NCBI RefSeq assembly: GCF_003231275.1
Contig: NZ_QKVL01000004.1
Location: forward strand, 186,001-250,000
Source: Pseudomonas huaxiensis
GTDB lineage: Bacteria > Pseudomonadota > Gammaproteobacteria > Pseudomonadales > Pseudomonadaceae
DNA: 64,000 bases
Direction of reading: 5' to 3'
In this document: piece after piece, positions 1-8,709 of the stretch
Layout of the letters: each line of letters begins with the position of its first letter
How positions within the stretch are numbered: the stretch's first letter is position 1
Made by a program: the position numbers and the translations under genes
Notes under the pieces: generated by a model
Databases searched by the model: none
What the model was told of the DNA's origin: nothing
Seen by the model: only the letters and a program-made list of their open reading frames with translations

Positions 1-1716
1 GCGGCCGAGGCACTGCGCAAGGGTGTGGAAGCCTTGAGCGACCAGGCCGGGCAGTTGCCGGAGCTGGCCGGCAGCGATGTCGGTGCCGAGTTGAATGCCT
101 ACCGCCAGGCCTTCGACCAATTCGTCGAGTTGACCCAGGCCAAGGAGCTGGCGCTGGACATGGCCAGTTGGTCGGTGTCCAGCGTTGCCAACAACCTGGA
201 CGTGTTGCAGTCCGGGCTGGCGGACGATGGAACCTGGACGCTGAAAGACTCCCAAGGCCAGAAAGGCGCCGAGTTCGTCGAGCAGGCCGGCCAGGTCGGT
301 CAGGTGGCGCGGCTGATGCTGCTGGCGATGGATGAGGCACGGGTGCGCCTGGAGCAGAACCGCAAGGGCGCCGACGATGTGCGCCAAGGGCGTATCGAGC
401 AGGCTGATCAGGCCGCGGAACTGGCCGCGCAACTCAAGGGCAGTATCCAGGACCCTGGCTATCAAAGCGTGCTCGGCGAGGTGACCACCCACATCGCCAG
501 CTTTGGCGAGAAACTTGGGGAATACACAGACTTACTGGCTCGCGAGGAGCAATTACGCCAGCAGTTGCAGGCGCGGGCGGAACAGGTCACGGCTCGGGTC
601 GAGCAGATCAACGCGGCCATCGATGCGGGAATGCAGGCCGAGCTGAAGCGTAATGCCTTGCTGATTCTGCTGTCGTCATTGCTGGCGCTGCTGGTGGGCA
701 TTGTCGCGGCGATCCTCATTACCCGGGCCATCGTGCTGCCGCTGCGCCGGGTGATCAGCCGTGCCCAGGAAATTGCCGCGGGTGATTTGCGCGGCGAAAT
801 CAACGTCGATCGCCGTGATGAGGTGGGGCAGTTGCTGCTGGCCATGCAGCAGATGGGCAGCGGCCTGAGCGGTATCGTCAGTGGCTTGCAGTCCGGGATC
901 GACAAGCTGGCCAGCAACGCCCACACCTTGTCGGCGGTGACCGAGCAGACCAACCGCGAAGTCAGCAGCCAGAAAGAAGAAACGGATCAGGTTGCCACCG
1001 CCATGCAGGAAATGACGGCTACCGTGCACAGCGTTGCCCGTGATGCCGAGGAGGCTGCGCAAGCCGCGCAATCGGCGGACGGCAAGGTGGAAAGCGGCCA
1101 GCAGGTGGTGCGCCAGAGCATGCAGCGCATCGAGCGACTGGCCAGTGCCGCCGACTCGGCCAGTCACAGCATCGAGAACCTCAGCGCCGAGATTCAGCAC
1201 ATCGGTTCGGTGCTGGAAGTGATCAAGAGCGTAGCCGAGCAGACCAATCTGCTGGCGCTCAACGCCGCCATCGAAGCTGCCCGCGCGGGTGAGCAGGGCC
1301 GTGGTTTTGCCGTGGTGGCGGATGAAGTGCGGGCCCTGGCCAAGCGCACCCAGCAGTCCACCGAAGAGATCGAGCGGCTGGTCAGTAGCTTGCGGGCCAA
1401 TGCCCAGTCATCGGTGACGCAGATCCAGAACAGTGGCGAACTGGTCAAGCTGGCGGTGGCTGATGCGCTGCAAACCGAAAGTGCGCTGGGCAGCATCGCT
1501 GCGGCAGTGTCGCTGATCCAGCAGATGAACCAGCAGATTGCCGCCGCCGCAGAACAGCAGAGCTCGGTGGCCGAGGAAATCAGCCGCAGTGTGACCCAGA
1601 TTCGCAGCAGCGCCGATCAGTCGGCGATGGCCATGCAAGGCAACGCCAGCTCGAGTATCGAGCTGGCGCAGTTGGGGGCGGAGTTGAAAGGGATGGTCGG
1701 GCACTTCCGGATCTGA
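1..1716 (+). CDS. Methyl-accepting chemotaxis protein (5' end outside window)
   Basis: Chemoreceptor that passes a periplasmic ligand signal to CheA/CheW. The reading frame is open to base 1, so the N-terminal membrane helix and part of the sensor are missing. What is visible is a helical periplasmic region, a hydrophobic segment at about 660-735 ([19 protein letters not shown]), a HAMP domain, and a long helical signalling domain. The conserved hairpin tip appears as [20 protein letters not shown] followed by [18 protein letters not shown]. The long alpha-helical sensor could be of the helical bimodular type, but its ligand cannot be read from the sequence. The stop is followed 15 bp later by the end of the convergent transporter gene. 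Confidence 0.95.
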   Translation, partial: AAEALRKGVEALSDQAGQLPELAGSDVGAELNAYRQAFDQFVELTQAKELALDMASWSVSSVANNLDVLQSGLADDGTWTLKDSQGQKGAEFVEQAGQVGQVARLMLLAMDEARVRLEQNRKGADDVRQGRIEQADQAAELAAQLKGSIQDPGYQSVLGEVTTHIASFGEKLGEYTDLLAREEQLRQQLQARAEQVTARVEQINAAIDAGMQAELKRNALLILLSSLLALLVGIVAAILITRAIVLPLRRVISRAQEIAAGDLRGEINVDRRDEVGQLLLAMQQMGSGLSGIVSGLQSGIDKLASNAHTLSAVTEQTNREVSSQKEETDQVATAMQEMTATVHSVARDAEEAAQAAQSADGKVESGQQVVRQSMQRIERLASAADSASHSIENLSAEIQHIGSVLEVIKSVAEQTNLLALNAAIEAARAGEQGRGFAVVADEVRALAKRTQQSTEEIERLVSSLRANAQSSVTQIQNSGELVKLAVADALQTESALGSIAAAVSLIQQMNQQIAAAAEQQSSVAEEISRSVTQIRSSADQSAMAMQGNASSSIELAQLGAELKGMVGHFRI

Positions 1717-1731
1717 GTCCGGAAATGCCTG

Positions 1732-2925
1732 TCAGGCGCTTTTACGCCAGTTGAGGATCAACAGCGTCAACACCCCGGCGACTATGCCCCAGAAGGCCGA
1801 GCCGATGGAGAACAGGGTGAATCCCGAGGCGGTGACCATGAAGGTGATCAGCGCCGCTTCGCGCTCCTTGGCTTCGTTCATTGCTACGCTGAGGCCGTTC
1901 ATGATCGAACCGAACAGCGCCAGAGCCGCAATCGACAGCACCAGTTCCTTGGGCAGGGCGGCGAACAGCGCCGCCAGCGTGGCGCCGAAGGTCCCGGCGA
2001 TACCGTAGAAAATCCCGCACCAGACCGCGGCGGTGTAGCGCTTTTTGGGGTCTTCATGGGCATGCGGCCCGGTGCAGATTGCCGCGCTGATCGCTGCCAG
2101 GTTGACCCCGTGGGCGCCGAACGGTGCCAGCACCAGCGAGGCCAGGCCGGTAACCGAAATCAGCGGCGAGGCGGGTACTTGATAGCCATCGGCGCGGAGC
2201 ACGGCGACGCCGGGCATGTTCTGCGAAGTCATTGCCACCACGAACAACGGGATGCCGATGCTGATGGTTGCGGCGAGGGAGAAGCTCGGCGTGGTCCACA
2301 CCGGTGTCGCCACTTCCAGCTTGAAGCCGCTGAAGTCCAGCAGTCCAAGCGCGCCGGACAGCGCTGTACCCACAACCAGCGCGGCGAGCACCGAATAGCG
2401 CGGCGACACCCGTTTGATCAGCAGGTAGCTGAAGAACATCCCCAGTACCAGGGTGGTGCGGTGCTGGGCGGCAACGAAGATTTCGCTGCCGATCTTGAAC
2501 AGGATTCCGGCCAGGAGCGCCGACGCCAGAGACGCGGGAATGCGTTTGACCAGGCGTTCGAAACTGCCGGTCAGGCCGCAGATCACCACCAGCACGGCGC
2601 AGGTGATGTAGGCGCCAATGGCCTCGCCGTACGTCACGCCGCCGAGGCTGGTGATCAGCAATGCCGCGCCCGGCGTCGACCAGGCAACGGTCACCGGTGT
2701 GCGGTAACGCAGTGACAGGCCGATGCTGCACACCGCCATACCGATGGACAGCGCCCAGATCCACGAGGAAATCTGCGCGCTGGTCAGCCCCGCAGCCTGG
2801 CCGGCCTGGAACATCAGCACCAACGAACTGGTGTAGCCGGTGAGCATGGCGATGAAGCCGGCGACCACCGCCGAGGGTGATGAGTCGGCCAGCGGCCGCA
2901 AATGTGCGGAGGTGGCGTCGGGCAT
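1732..2925 (-). CDS. BenE-family benzoate/H+ symporter-like transporter
   Basis: Inner-membrane protein of 397 residues with about 11-12 hydrophobic segments, the usual size for the BenE family (benzoate:H+ symport). Family-like blocks include GFIAMLTGYTSSLVLMFQAG near the N terminus, WSTPGAALL at about 80-90 and a conserved GANGV-like stretch (APFGAHGVNLAAISAAICTG). No benzoate catabolic genes lie beside it, so the substrate is unknown. The ATG at 2925 is the first start before the hydrophobic core. The gene converges with the chemoreceptor gene. Confidence 0.88.
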   Translation of the reverse strand: MPDATSAHLRPLADSSPSAVVAGFIAMLTGYTSSLVLMFQAGQAAGLTSAQISSWIWALSIGMAVCSIGLSLRYRTPVTVAWSTPGAALLITSLGGVTYGEAIGAYITCAVLVVICGLTGSFERLVKRIPASLASALLAGILFKIGSEIFVAAQHRTTLVLGMFFSYLLIKRVSPRYSVLAALVVGTALSGALGLLDFSGFKLEVATPVWTTPSFSLAATISIGIPLFVVAMTSQNMPGVAVLRADGYQVPASPLISVTGLASLVLAPFGAHGVNLAAISAAICTGPHAHEDPKKRYTAAVWCGIFYGIAGTFGATLAALFAALPKELVLSIAALALFGSIMNGLSVAMNEAKEREAALITFMVTASGFTLFSIGSAFWGIVAGVLTLLILNWRKSA

Positions 2926-3072
2926 GGCGAAATCCTTATACGGGTGTCAGCAGATTTTTCAGACTACCGTGGGACAGGGTGTCGATTGCAATACAGCAAC
3001 CGTTGCATTTAGCCGTACAGTCGCCAACCATGAAGGTCGGTTCGCTTTTGCAGAAAAAGGGGGAGGGGCAAG

Positions 3073-3675
3073 ATGTACAAGGTCTATGGGGATTACCAGT
3101 CGGGCAACTGTTACAAGATCAAGCTGATGTTGCACCTGCTCGATCTGCCTTACACCTGGCAGCCGGTGGATATTCTCAAGGGTGAGACACAGACGCCGGA
3201 ATTCCTGGCAATGAACCCCAATGGCAAGGTCCCGGTGTTGCAACTGGAAGATGGCACCTGCCTGTGGGAGTCCAACGCGATTCTCAACTTCCTCGCTGAC
3301 GGTAGTGAGTTCCTGCCCTCTGAACCGCGGTTGCGCACCCAGGTGCTGCAATGGCAATTCTTCGAGCAGTACAGCCACGAGCCGTATATCGCGGTGGCGC
3401 GTTTCATCCAGTTCTATCTGGGCCTGCCGGACGAACGCCTGGAGGAATACCGCAAGCTGCACAAGGGCGGGCACAAGGCGCTGAAGGTGATGGAGCGGCA
3501 ACTGGAAGTGACGCCGTATCTGGTGGGCGACCGCTATTCGATCGCCGACGTGGCGTTGTATGCCTACACCCATGTCGCGCATGAGGGCGGCTTCGACCTG
3601 AGCGCTTATCCGAAGGTGCGGGAGTGGCTGGCGCGAGTGGCAGAGCACCCGCGGCATGTGGCGATGGAAGGCTGA
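3073..3675 (+). CDS. Glutathione S-transferase family protein
   Basis: Cytosolic GST-fold protein of 200 residues. The N-terminal thioredoxin-like domain (about 1-78) holds the glutathione-binding pattern NPNGKVPVLQL followed by LWESNAIL, with the ES pair that contacts the glutamyl group. The C-terminal helical domain (about 85-200) contains the conserved YLVGDRYSIADVALYAYTH motif. A purine-rich ribosome site (GGAGGGGCAAG) precedes the ATG at 3073. It stands alone with its own promoter region, divergent from the BenE-like gene. The substrate cannot be inferred. Confidence 0.93.
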   Translation: MYKVYGDYQSGNCYKIKLMLHLLDLPYTWQPVDILKGETQTPEFLAMNPNGKVPVLQLEDGTCLWESNAILNFLADGSEFLPSEPRLRTQVLQWQFFEQYSHEPYIAVARFIQFYLGLPDERLEEYRKLHKGGHKALKVMERQLEVTPYLVGDRYSIADVALYAYTHVAHEGGFDLSAYPKVREWLARVAEHPRHVAMEG

Positions 3676-3690
3676 GGTTCAAGGAGCGAG

Positions 3691-3710
3691 CTTGTCGGGG
3701 CGCCGAACCG
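3691..3710 (+). repeat. REP-like 20-mer, single copy
   Basis: The 20-mer CTTGTCGGGGCGCCGAACCG lies between the GST and glutaredoxin-like genes. It recurs exactly at 53419-53438, where an inverted partial copy also exists. Short, GC-rich, palindromic extragenic repeats of this kind are common in P. fluorescens-group genomes. Confidence 0.6.
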
Positions 3711-3743
3711 TCGCGAAGGCCTGCACAGCAGGCCCCGAAAGGA

Positions 3744-4115
3744 TCAGGCAGCCGAAAAACGCTGGTCCAGATACGCGATGATCGCCTTGGACTCATACAT
3801 CCAGGTGGTTTTGCCGTCTTCTTCGATGCGCAGGCACGGCACCTTGATCTTGCCGCCTTCGGTGAGCAGGGTCTGACGATCCTGTTCGTTGTTCTTCGCG
3901 TCGCGCAGGGTGACCGGCACGTTGAGGCGGTGCAGGGTGCGGCGGGTCTTCACGCAGAACGGGCAGGCGTGGAACTGGTACAGGCTCAACCCGCGGGCTT
4001 CCTGCTCGACCCGAGCCTGCGCTGCGGGGTCACGCTTGCGTTTGGCCGGGCGGCTGATCCAGTCGAGAAAGACGATCACCTGGCCGAGGCCGACCCGCAG
4101 TGCTTTGACGATCAT
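3744..4115 (-). CDS. Glutaredoxin-like protein with CPFC motif
   Basis: Small thiol-disulfide protein of 123 residues. A basic N-terminal segment of about 40 residues (hydrophobic start, then RPAKRKRD) precedes a glutaredoxin/GST N-terminal domain. The active site reads FHACPFCVKTRRTL, a dithiol CPFC, and the glutathione-binding loop is seen as KVPCLRI. The start has a strong ribosome site (GAGGAG, 6 nt before the ATG). It lies downstream of folE on the same strand, but a strong hairpin terminator separates the two genes, so it may be transcribed separately. Confidence 0.88.
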   Translation of the reverse strand: MIVKALRVGLGQVIVFLDWISRPAKRKRDPAAQARVEQEARGLSLYQFHACPFCVKTRRTLHRLNVPVTLRDAKNNEQDRQTLLTEGGKIKVPCLRIEEDGKTTWMYESKAIIAYLDQRFSAA

Positions 4116-4132
4116 GGCAACTCCTCAAAATG

Positions 4133-4158
4133 AAAAAGCCGACCTGGACAGGTCGGCT
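4133..4158 (-). terminator. Intrinsic terminator after folE
   Basis: On the minus strand a 10-bp stem (AGCCGACCTG/CAGGTCGGCT) with a very short loop is followed by a T run (TTTTTC). It lies 16 bases past the folE stop codon. Confidence 0.8.
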
Positions 4159-4174
4159 CGCGTAACGCTCCCGA

Positions 4175-4735
4175 TCACTTGATCAGGCTGAGAAACTCGC
4201 TGCGGGTCGCGGCGTTATCGCGGAATTCGCCGAGCATCACCGAAGTGATCATCGACGAGTTCTGCTTCTCGACGCCGCGCATCATCATGCACATGTGCTT
4301 GGCTTCGATGACGACGGCGACGCCCAGGGCGCCGGTAACCGTCTGCACCGCCTCGGCGATTTCGCGGCTCAGGTTTTCCTGGATCTGCAGGCGACGGGCA
4401 TACATGTCGACGATCCTGGCCACCTTGGACAGGCCCAGCACCTTGCCGCTCGGGATGTAGGCGACGTGCGCCTTGCCGATGAAAGGCAGCAGGTGGTGTT
4501 CGCACAGCGAGTACAGCTCGATGTCCTTGACCAGGACCATTTCGCTGTTGTCAGAGCTGAACAGAGCGCCGTTGGTCACTTCTTCCAGGGTTTGGGTATA
4601 ACCGCGGCAAAGGTACTGCATGGCCTTCGCGGCCCGTTTCGGCGTGTCGAGCAGGCCTTCGCGGGAGACATCCTCGCCGAGCTGGCCGAGGATTGCGGTG
4701 TAGTTCTGTTCCAGTGTCACAGGGGCTGATTCCAT
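4175..4735 (-). CDS. folE: GTP cyclohydrolase I with phage-derived N terminus
   Basis: Converts GTP to 7,8-dihydroneopterin triphosphate, the first step of the folate and pterin pathways, in the cytosol. The 186-residue length is normal for bacterial FolE. Conserved zinc and substrate-site blocks are visible: [20 protein letters not shown] and the later [12 protein letters not shown]. The first seven residues (MESAPVT) come from phage DNA. Residues 8-14 (LEQNYTA) are the att core, and the native MS start is stranded at 45679-45684. The present ATG overlaps the integrase 3' end by 19 bp and has no clear Shine-Dalgarno site, so translation may depend on ribosomes finishing int. Its native promoter is no longer upstream. 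Confidence 0.96.
   Translation of the reverse strand: MESAPVTLEQNYTAILGQLGEDVSREGLLDTPKRAAKAMQYLCRGYTQTLEEVTNGALFSSDNSEMVLVKDIELYSLCEHHLLPFIGKAHVAYIPSGKVLGLSKVARIVDMYARRLQIQENLSREIAEAVQTVTGALGVAVVIEAKHMCMMMRGVEKQNSSMITSVMLGEFRDNAATRSEFLSLIK
4695..4714. other. attL core (20-bp direct repeat)
   Basis: GCGGTGTAGTTCTGTTCCAG is identical to 45659-45678. It lies inside folE (codons 8-14 on the minus strand) and starts 2 bases beyond the int stop codon, the usual place for attP next to an integrase gene. The sequence match ends on both sides of the repeat. Confidence 0.92.
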
Positions 4736-5952
4736 AAGGGTTTCAGAGGGGGTACTGTTTCAGTCTGTACCGATTTTGTACCAACCAACTTGCTTTCAAG
4801 CTTCCCGAGCTCGCTCCAGTCGGTGCTGGAATTGAGCCACCGGGCATACGTCGACAGTAGCATTTGCACGCTGTGACCCAGCTGATTGGCAATAAACGCG
4901 GGGTTCATACCCGCCATGAGGCACATAGTAGCGTATGTGTGTCGGCAGTTGTATTGCCGACGGGCGCGAATGTTCAGCTCAGCCAGCGCGGCCTGGAAGT
5001 GCTTATCGGTCACGCTGGCCTGCTGGATGAACTCGAAATTTTTGGTGGGAGGAAACACAAAGGCCGACTGAGGGTGCTTTCTGCGGCTCTGACGGTTGCG
5101 TTGGCGAGCTACTTTCTCCGCTTCCTCAAGAGCGTGCAAAGCCCGGCTGTTGAGCATCACTTGCCGGGCGCCCTTAGTCTTGGTGCGTTCTTCGATCTGA
5201 TAATCCGCAACGATGCGGCAGACCTCGACCAAGCGTTTGTCCTGGTCTACTGCGTCCCAGCGTAGAGCAGCCATCTCGCTCGGACGCATACCGGTATAGA
5301 AGGCAAACTCGAAATAGGCAGCATAGATCCGCATCGAGCTGGTGAGTGTTTTATACAGGTAGGCGATGACAGCATCAGCCTCTGCCACGGTGAACGGGTC
5401 AATAACCTTCTTCGCTCGGGGTGGCAGTTCGATGGCGTCCACTGGATTGCGGTTTATCAGTCCGTCTTTCACGGCAGTAGTGAACAGTGTCTTCAATCGT
5501 TGAATGGCTGAGCGCTTCGCACCAGGTGACGTCCAGTCGGTATTACCCACAACTTTACGCAGCATCATTGAGGTAATGCTGTCGATCGGCAGTGTGGCAA
5601 GCGTTGGCATCCAATATAGGTTCAGCGAGATGCGGTAGTTCTTCCGGGTGCCGGCCACCACTTCCCGGCTGTTCAGCCACTCTTGGGCATACTCCCCAAA
5701 GAGGGGAGTAGCCGAGTGAGTCGTATAGGAGGAGTTCGGGAACAGCTCGGCATATCGTTGTTCGTCCAGTATGCCGTGTTTGATCTGGCTAGTTACGTTA
5801 GCGCGTAGATCGGCTGCCGCTTTAAGCCCCTTTGGCGTTTGGGGATAGGGGAGGGTTTCGCAACGGCGTTGCCCTTTCCAGGTGAAGCGAATGCGGATGG
5901 ACTCGCCGACAAATTCAACTCCGGTGGGCAAACCCATAGGCTTTCGAGCCAT
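4717..5952 (-). CDS. int: Tyrosine-recombinase phage integrase
   Basis: Site-specific recombinase of 411 residues that inserts the phage at folE. The N-terminal arm-binding region resembles the DUF3596 type ([19 protein letters not shown]). A core-binding SAM-like region follows, then the catalytic domain: Arg in [14 protein letters not shown] (about 222), the RHTYATM box (R and H), and the nucleophile Tyr in LLSTYARW (about 369). The ATG at 5952 keeps the conserved N terminus, and the excisionase gene overlaps it by 160 bp. Its stop (TGA, 4717-4719) lies inside the new folE start region, so int and folE overlap and may be coupled. TGTACC repeats near its 3' end may be arm-type sites. Confidence 0.95.
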   Translation of the reverse strand: MARKPMGLPTGVEFVGESIRIRFTWKGQRRCETLPYPQTPKGLKAAADLRANVTSQIKHGILDEQRYAELFPNSSYTTHSATPLFGEYAQEWLNSREVVAGTRKNYRISLNLYWMPTLATLPIDSITSMMLRKVVGNTDWTSPGAKRSAIQRLKTLFTTAVKDGLINRNPVDAIELPPRAKKVIDPFTVAEADAVIAYLYKTLTSSMRIYAAYFEFAFYTGMRPSEMAALRWDAVDQDKRLVEVCRIVADYQIEERTKTKGARQVMLNSRALHALEEAEKVARQRNRQSRRKHPQSAFVFPPTKNFEFIQQASVTDKHFQAALAELNIRARRQYNCRHTYATMCLMAGMNPAFIANQLGHSVQMLLSTYARWLNSSTDWSELGKLESKLVGTKSVQTETVPPLKPLWNQPL

Positions 5953-6155
5953 GCCTCGTATCTCCTGATGCTGTAGTACACGCGGTTATCAATAGTGTTC
6001 CAGACGCCTTTGGGGATAAGTCCCTTGGCCCTTTTCCCCTGCAGGGCGCGGTTGGTGGTGCCCACCAGCTCGGCCATCTTTTTTTCAGGCACAAAGTCTG
6101 ACTGGTAGGTATCGGCTGTCAGCTCTACCGTTGGGTCAATTTGGTGGTGATTCAT
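5793..6155 (-). CDS. Excisionase-like DNA-binding protein
   Basis: A 120-residue protein with a small winged-helix/MerR-like DNA-binding pattern (VPEKKMAELVGTTNRALQGK, then [18 protein letters not shown]), as in phage excisionases found beside integrases. The start at 6155 overlaps the stop of the methyltransferase gene as ATGA. The Ser/Ala/Pro-rich and basic C-terminal tail is encoded across the first 160 bp of int in another frame. It probably directs Int toward excision and is cotranscribed with it from PL. Confidence 0.7.
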   Translation of the reverse strand: MNHHQIDPTVELTADTYQSDFVPEKKMAELVGTTNRALQGKRAKGLIPKGVWNTIDNRVYYSIRRYEAWLESLWVCPPELNLSASPSAFASPGKGNAVAKPSPIPKRQRGLKRQPIYALT

Positions 6156-7963
6156 GCAACCTCCCGCTGAGCCACGCTCAGGCCGACAGCTACTGGCCGT
6201 ACCCAGATCGGCAAGCTGCTGAGTACGAAGGTTTCGCCTTGGGCGACAAGTAGGAGAGTGGTACCCATCACGTGGGCGATCGCTTCTGCCGCCGCTGGCG
6301 GCACTGCGTTGCCGATTCGCTCCCGCCACGCCTGGTCAGAAAGGCCGTCCAGCTCCAGGAAATCCTCGGGCTCGACCAGGCTCTGCAGGGCGGCGAGCTC
6401 CAGCGTGGTGAACGGACGGTGCCAGGTGCCATCGAGTGACTCAATCACGCATGTGAGCCGATCATTCGCCTCGGGTAGGCGAGGATCGGCCACGCTCCAG
6501 CGTCCGTTGTCGTGCATGGCGCTGGCGGAAACAGCACCTGCTGACCCAGACCACTCAACCACACCATAGTGGCCGCCTGTCAGGTAAGCATCGCCTTTCG
6601 TACGGCGCATTCCTGGTCGCGGATCTGCGATCGATAGCTGTCCACCCTGGACGCCCTTACCGCCGGCAATGACGGTCGAGCTGTACCTATGCCAGTCCAT
6701 CACCGCCAGGTTGTTGCTGTGGCGCTTCCAGTTCGGCCGAGGATCCGCGATGCACTGGCCGCCAGCGCTTGGTGACTGGCCGCCAGTTACCACCCCGGCC
6801 GGACCATCCATCCGGCAGACCCGGAACACGTTGTTGTGCCGAATGCCGTTCGGGCGTGGATCGGCCACGCTGAAGGTCCCTTGCCCTGGGCTCTTTACCC
6901 CGATGACTGCTCCGGTAGTGTCTGCCCAGCGACGAACGCCGTATTGCTGGTACTGCAACGCTCCCGCTCTGGCCCGGGGATCAGCGACCGAGAACTTACC
7001 GTTCATGGGCCTATTCGCCCCGGCGATGACCCCGCAGTTCTCGTTCCAGTCAGTCACTCCGAGAGATCCGCGCCGGTACTCAGGAACGATGATCAGATCC
7101 CGGAGATACCCGTCCTCAATCGCCAGATCGTTCAGACTGCGCCAGTCCTTCCCGGCTTCGACTAATGCAAGACGAACCCAGGTTTTCCATTGCAGCGCTG
7201 GTACCCGGTGCATAGGGCCGGCAGCTTCGATGTCGCCGGCCACTGGCATTCGGCCGAGGATCGATCCGACAGACTTGAGCGTCTTTTTTTCCGGCTCGTA
7301 CAGGAACGGAGGAACTTTCTCGACATGGCGCGCAACCAGAAGGAAGCGCTTGCGGCTCTGTGCCAAACCACCGATGACACCGCAGTCGTGCGTGGTTTCC
7401 GCCACCGCGTACCCGAAGTGGCCCAGTAATGCGTTGATCTGGTCAAGCAGATGGCGGCCTCGTGTTGCGAGGCGGGGGACGTTCTCGAACACGATCAGTG
7501 GGACTGGATCGTCAGCCCAGGCCTCGCCCATAAGCCAGATGCAGCGAAGGGTGAGCTCGTTCAGGGCCTGGTACTTGGGGGTCTTGCTGGTGGCTTCGGA
7601 CAGCAGCCCGCTCGCGCCTTTACACGGGCTGCTGATGAACACTGCGTCCGGCCGCTGGTCGCGAGCCGCACGGCGAATTTCTGCTGGGGTCGCCTCCCGC
7701 CAGCCTAGCGGCGGTTCTGTCCCGTGGAAACGGGTGTACTGGTCGCGAGTGAACAGGTCCAGCAGCGTGCCCTTCACGCCGCTCAGGCGCTCGAAGTCCG
7801 CCAGGCCGGCCGGGTCTACGTCGACGCCGCCGAGGCACTGCCACTCGGCCTGAAGGTTGCCGACGATGGGCTTAGCGCGGTTGAAACCCTTGGCGCCGCC
7901 GCCCAGGCCGCAGCACATGTGGAAGTGCTTCAAGACATGCTTGCGTGGAATGGTGGCGTTCAT
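6152..7963 (-). CDS. DNA cytosine-C5 methyltransferase with five internal repeats
   Basis: Methylates cytosine at C5 in phage or host DNA using S-adenosylmethionine. At 603 residues it is long for the family. Motifs in order: I (FHMCCGLGGGAKGF, 14-27), IV (SSPCKGAS, 111-118, with catalytic Cys114 in a variant PC context), VI (ENVPRL, 160-165), VIII (QSRKRFLLVA, 202-211) and X (ERIGNAVPPAAAEAI, 548-562). Between VIII and X, where the target-recognition domain belongs, about 200 residues carry five units of about 40 residues, each ending in (S/C)(V/I)ADPR. The start at 7963 is chosen for its ATGA overlap with the preceding gene. No partner restriction enzyme is visible, so an anti-restriction or regulatory role is likelier. 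Confidence 0.88.
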   Translation of the reverse strand: MNATIPRKHVLKHFHMCCGLGGGAKGFNRAKPIVGNLQAEWQCLGGVDVDPAGLADFERLSGVKGTLLDLFTRDQYTRFHGTEPPLGWREATPAEIRRAARDQRPDAVFISSPCKGASGLLSEATSKTPKYQALNELTLRCIWLMGEAWADDPVPLIVFENVPRLATRGRHLLDQINALLGHFGYAVAETTHDCGVIGGLAQSRKRFLLVARHVEKVPPFLYEPEKKTLKSVGSILGRMPVAGDIEAAGPMHRVPALQWKTWVRLALVEAGKDWRSLNDLAIEDGYLRDLIIVPEYRRGSLGVTDWNENCGVIAGANRPMNGKFSVADPRARAGALQYQQYGVRRWADTTGAVIGVKSPGQGTFSVADPRPNGIRHNNVFRVCRMDGPAGVVTGGQSPSAGGQCIADPRPNWKRHSNNLAVMDWHRYSSTVIAGGKGVQGGQLSIADPRPGMRRTKGDAYLTGGHYGVVEWSGSAGAVSASAMHDNGRWSVADPRLPEANDRLTCVIESLDGTWHRPFTTLELAALQSLVEPEDFLELDGLSDQAWRERIGNAVPPAAAEAIAHVMGTTLLLVAQGETFVLSSLPIWVRPVAVGLSVAQREVA

Positions 7964-8709
7964 GACAGCACCTCCACTACGTCGCGGTGGTAGAGCTTGC
8001 GGACTTTCCCTGTTGCCGGATTTGTGCCGAACAGGTAGCCGGGCTGGCTCCACCATGCGCCGTAACCGGTTACCTCAATGGTGACCAGGTGGCCACCGAG
8101 AACGGCGCGCAGTCTGCTCCCTGTTGGATACGCGCGCTGTATCGCGGCGGAAAACTGCTGTTTGGCAGCGTCCAGTGCCAAGTCGGCCGCGATGGGATCC
8201 AGAGTGCCAGCCAGTTGCAGGGCATGGTGGATGGCCAAGGCCATCCCCTCGACGGTGGTGAGCACACCTGCAGCACTCCCCTCCAATTTCGAGTAGATGG
8301 CGTCGGCGATGCGATCGCATACGGCCTGGGCTTCTGGCGTTGGTGCGTGGTCGGGATTGTGCGTATACCCCTTGACAGGCTGCGCGTGCGGGCGATCTGA
8401 AGCGATCAGCGTTGTATCAGGGGGCGCTGCCTGGCGCAGCCTGTCGTGGGGTACCTGCGACTCGGCGGGGGCGCCAAGTGAGGAAATAATGCCTGCAGCT
8501 GCGCAGCAGAGGCTCTTTGTTTTTTGAGTGTCGACGCATGCTGCTTCGCGGAGCAAAGCGGGGGCAGCTGTGTCGTTTACCTGTACTTCCGCGTGCCCGC
8601 TTTCCTCCGAGGTCAGGGTTGGGGTTGGTCCCGGTCGGGTGTCGCGCGCGCGTCCTGCACAGGGCGCGGAAACGAAAAGCAAGCCGGTGGTGTGGTGGGC
8701 CTGATTCAT
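7960..8709 (-). CDS. Hypothetical phage protein
   Basis: A 249-residue protein joined by 4-bp ATGA overlaps to the genes on both sides. The first 110 residues are low-complexity, Pro/Ala/Thr-rich and probably disordered. The C-terminal part (about 120-249) looks folded, with an amphipathic region (VCDRIADAIYSKLEGSAAGV) and a beta-rich end (TIEVTGYGAWWSQPGYLFGTN). I recognise no family. It belongs to the PL operon by position. Confidence 0.6.
   Translation of the reverse strand: MNQAHHTTGLLFVSAPCAGRARDTRPGPTPTLTSEESGHAEVQVNDTAAPALLREAACVDTQKTKSLCCAAAGIISSLGAPAESQVPHDRLRQAAPPDTTLIASDRPHAQPVKGYTHNPDHAPTPEAQAVCDRIADAIYSKLEGSAAGVLTTVEGMALAIHHALQLAGTLDPIAADLALDAAKQQFSAAIQRAYPTGSRLRAVLGGHLVTIEVTGYGAWWSQPGYLFGTNPATGKVRKLYHRDVVEVLS

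Noticed and set aside
4660..4760. tRNA gene as integration target
   Set aside because: No tRNA-like cloverleaf is present at either end; the 20-bp core matches folE codons.
6152..7963. Restriction-modification system
   Set aside because: No endonuclease-like gene is adjacent; neighbours are small early phage genes and an excisionase-like gene.
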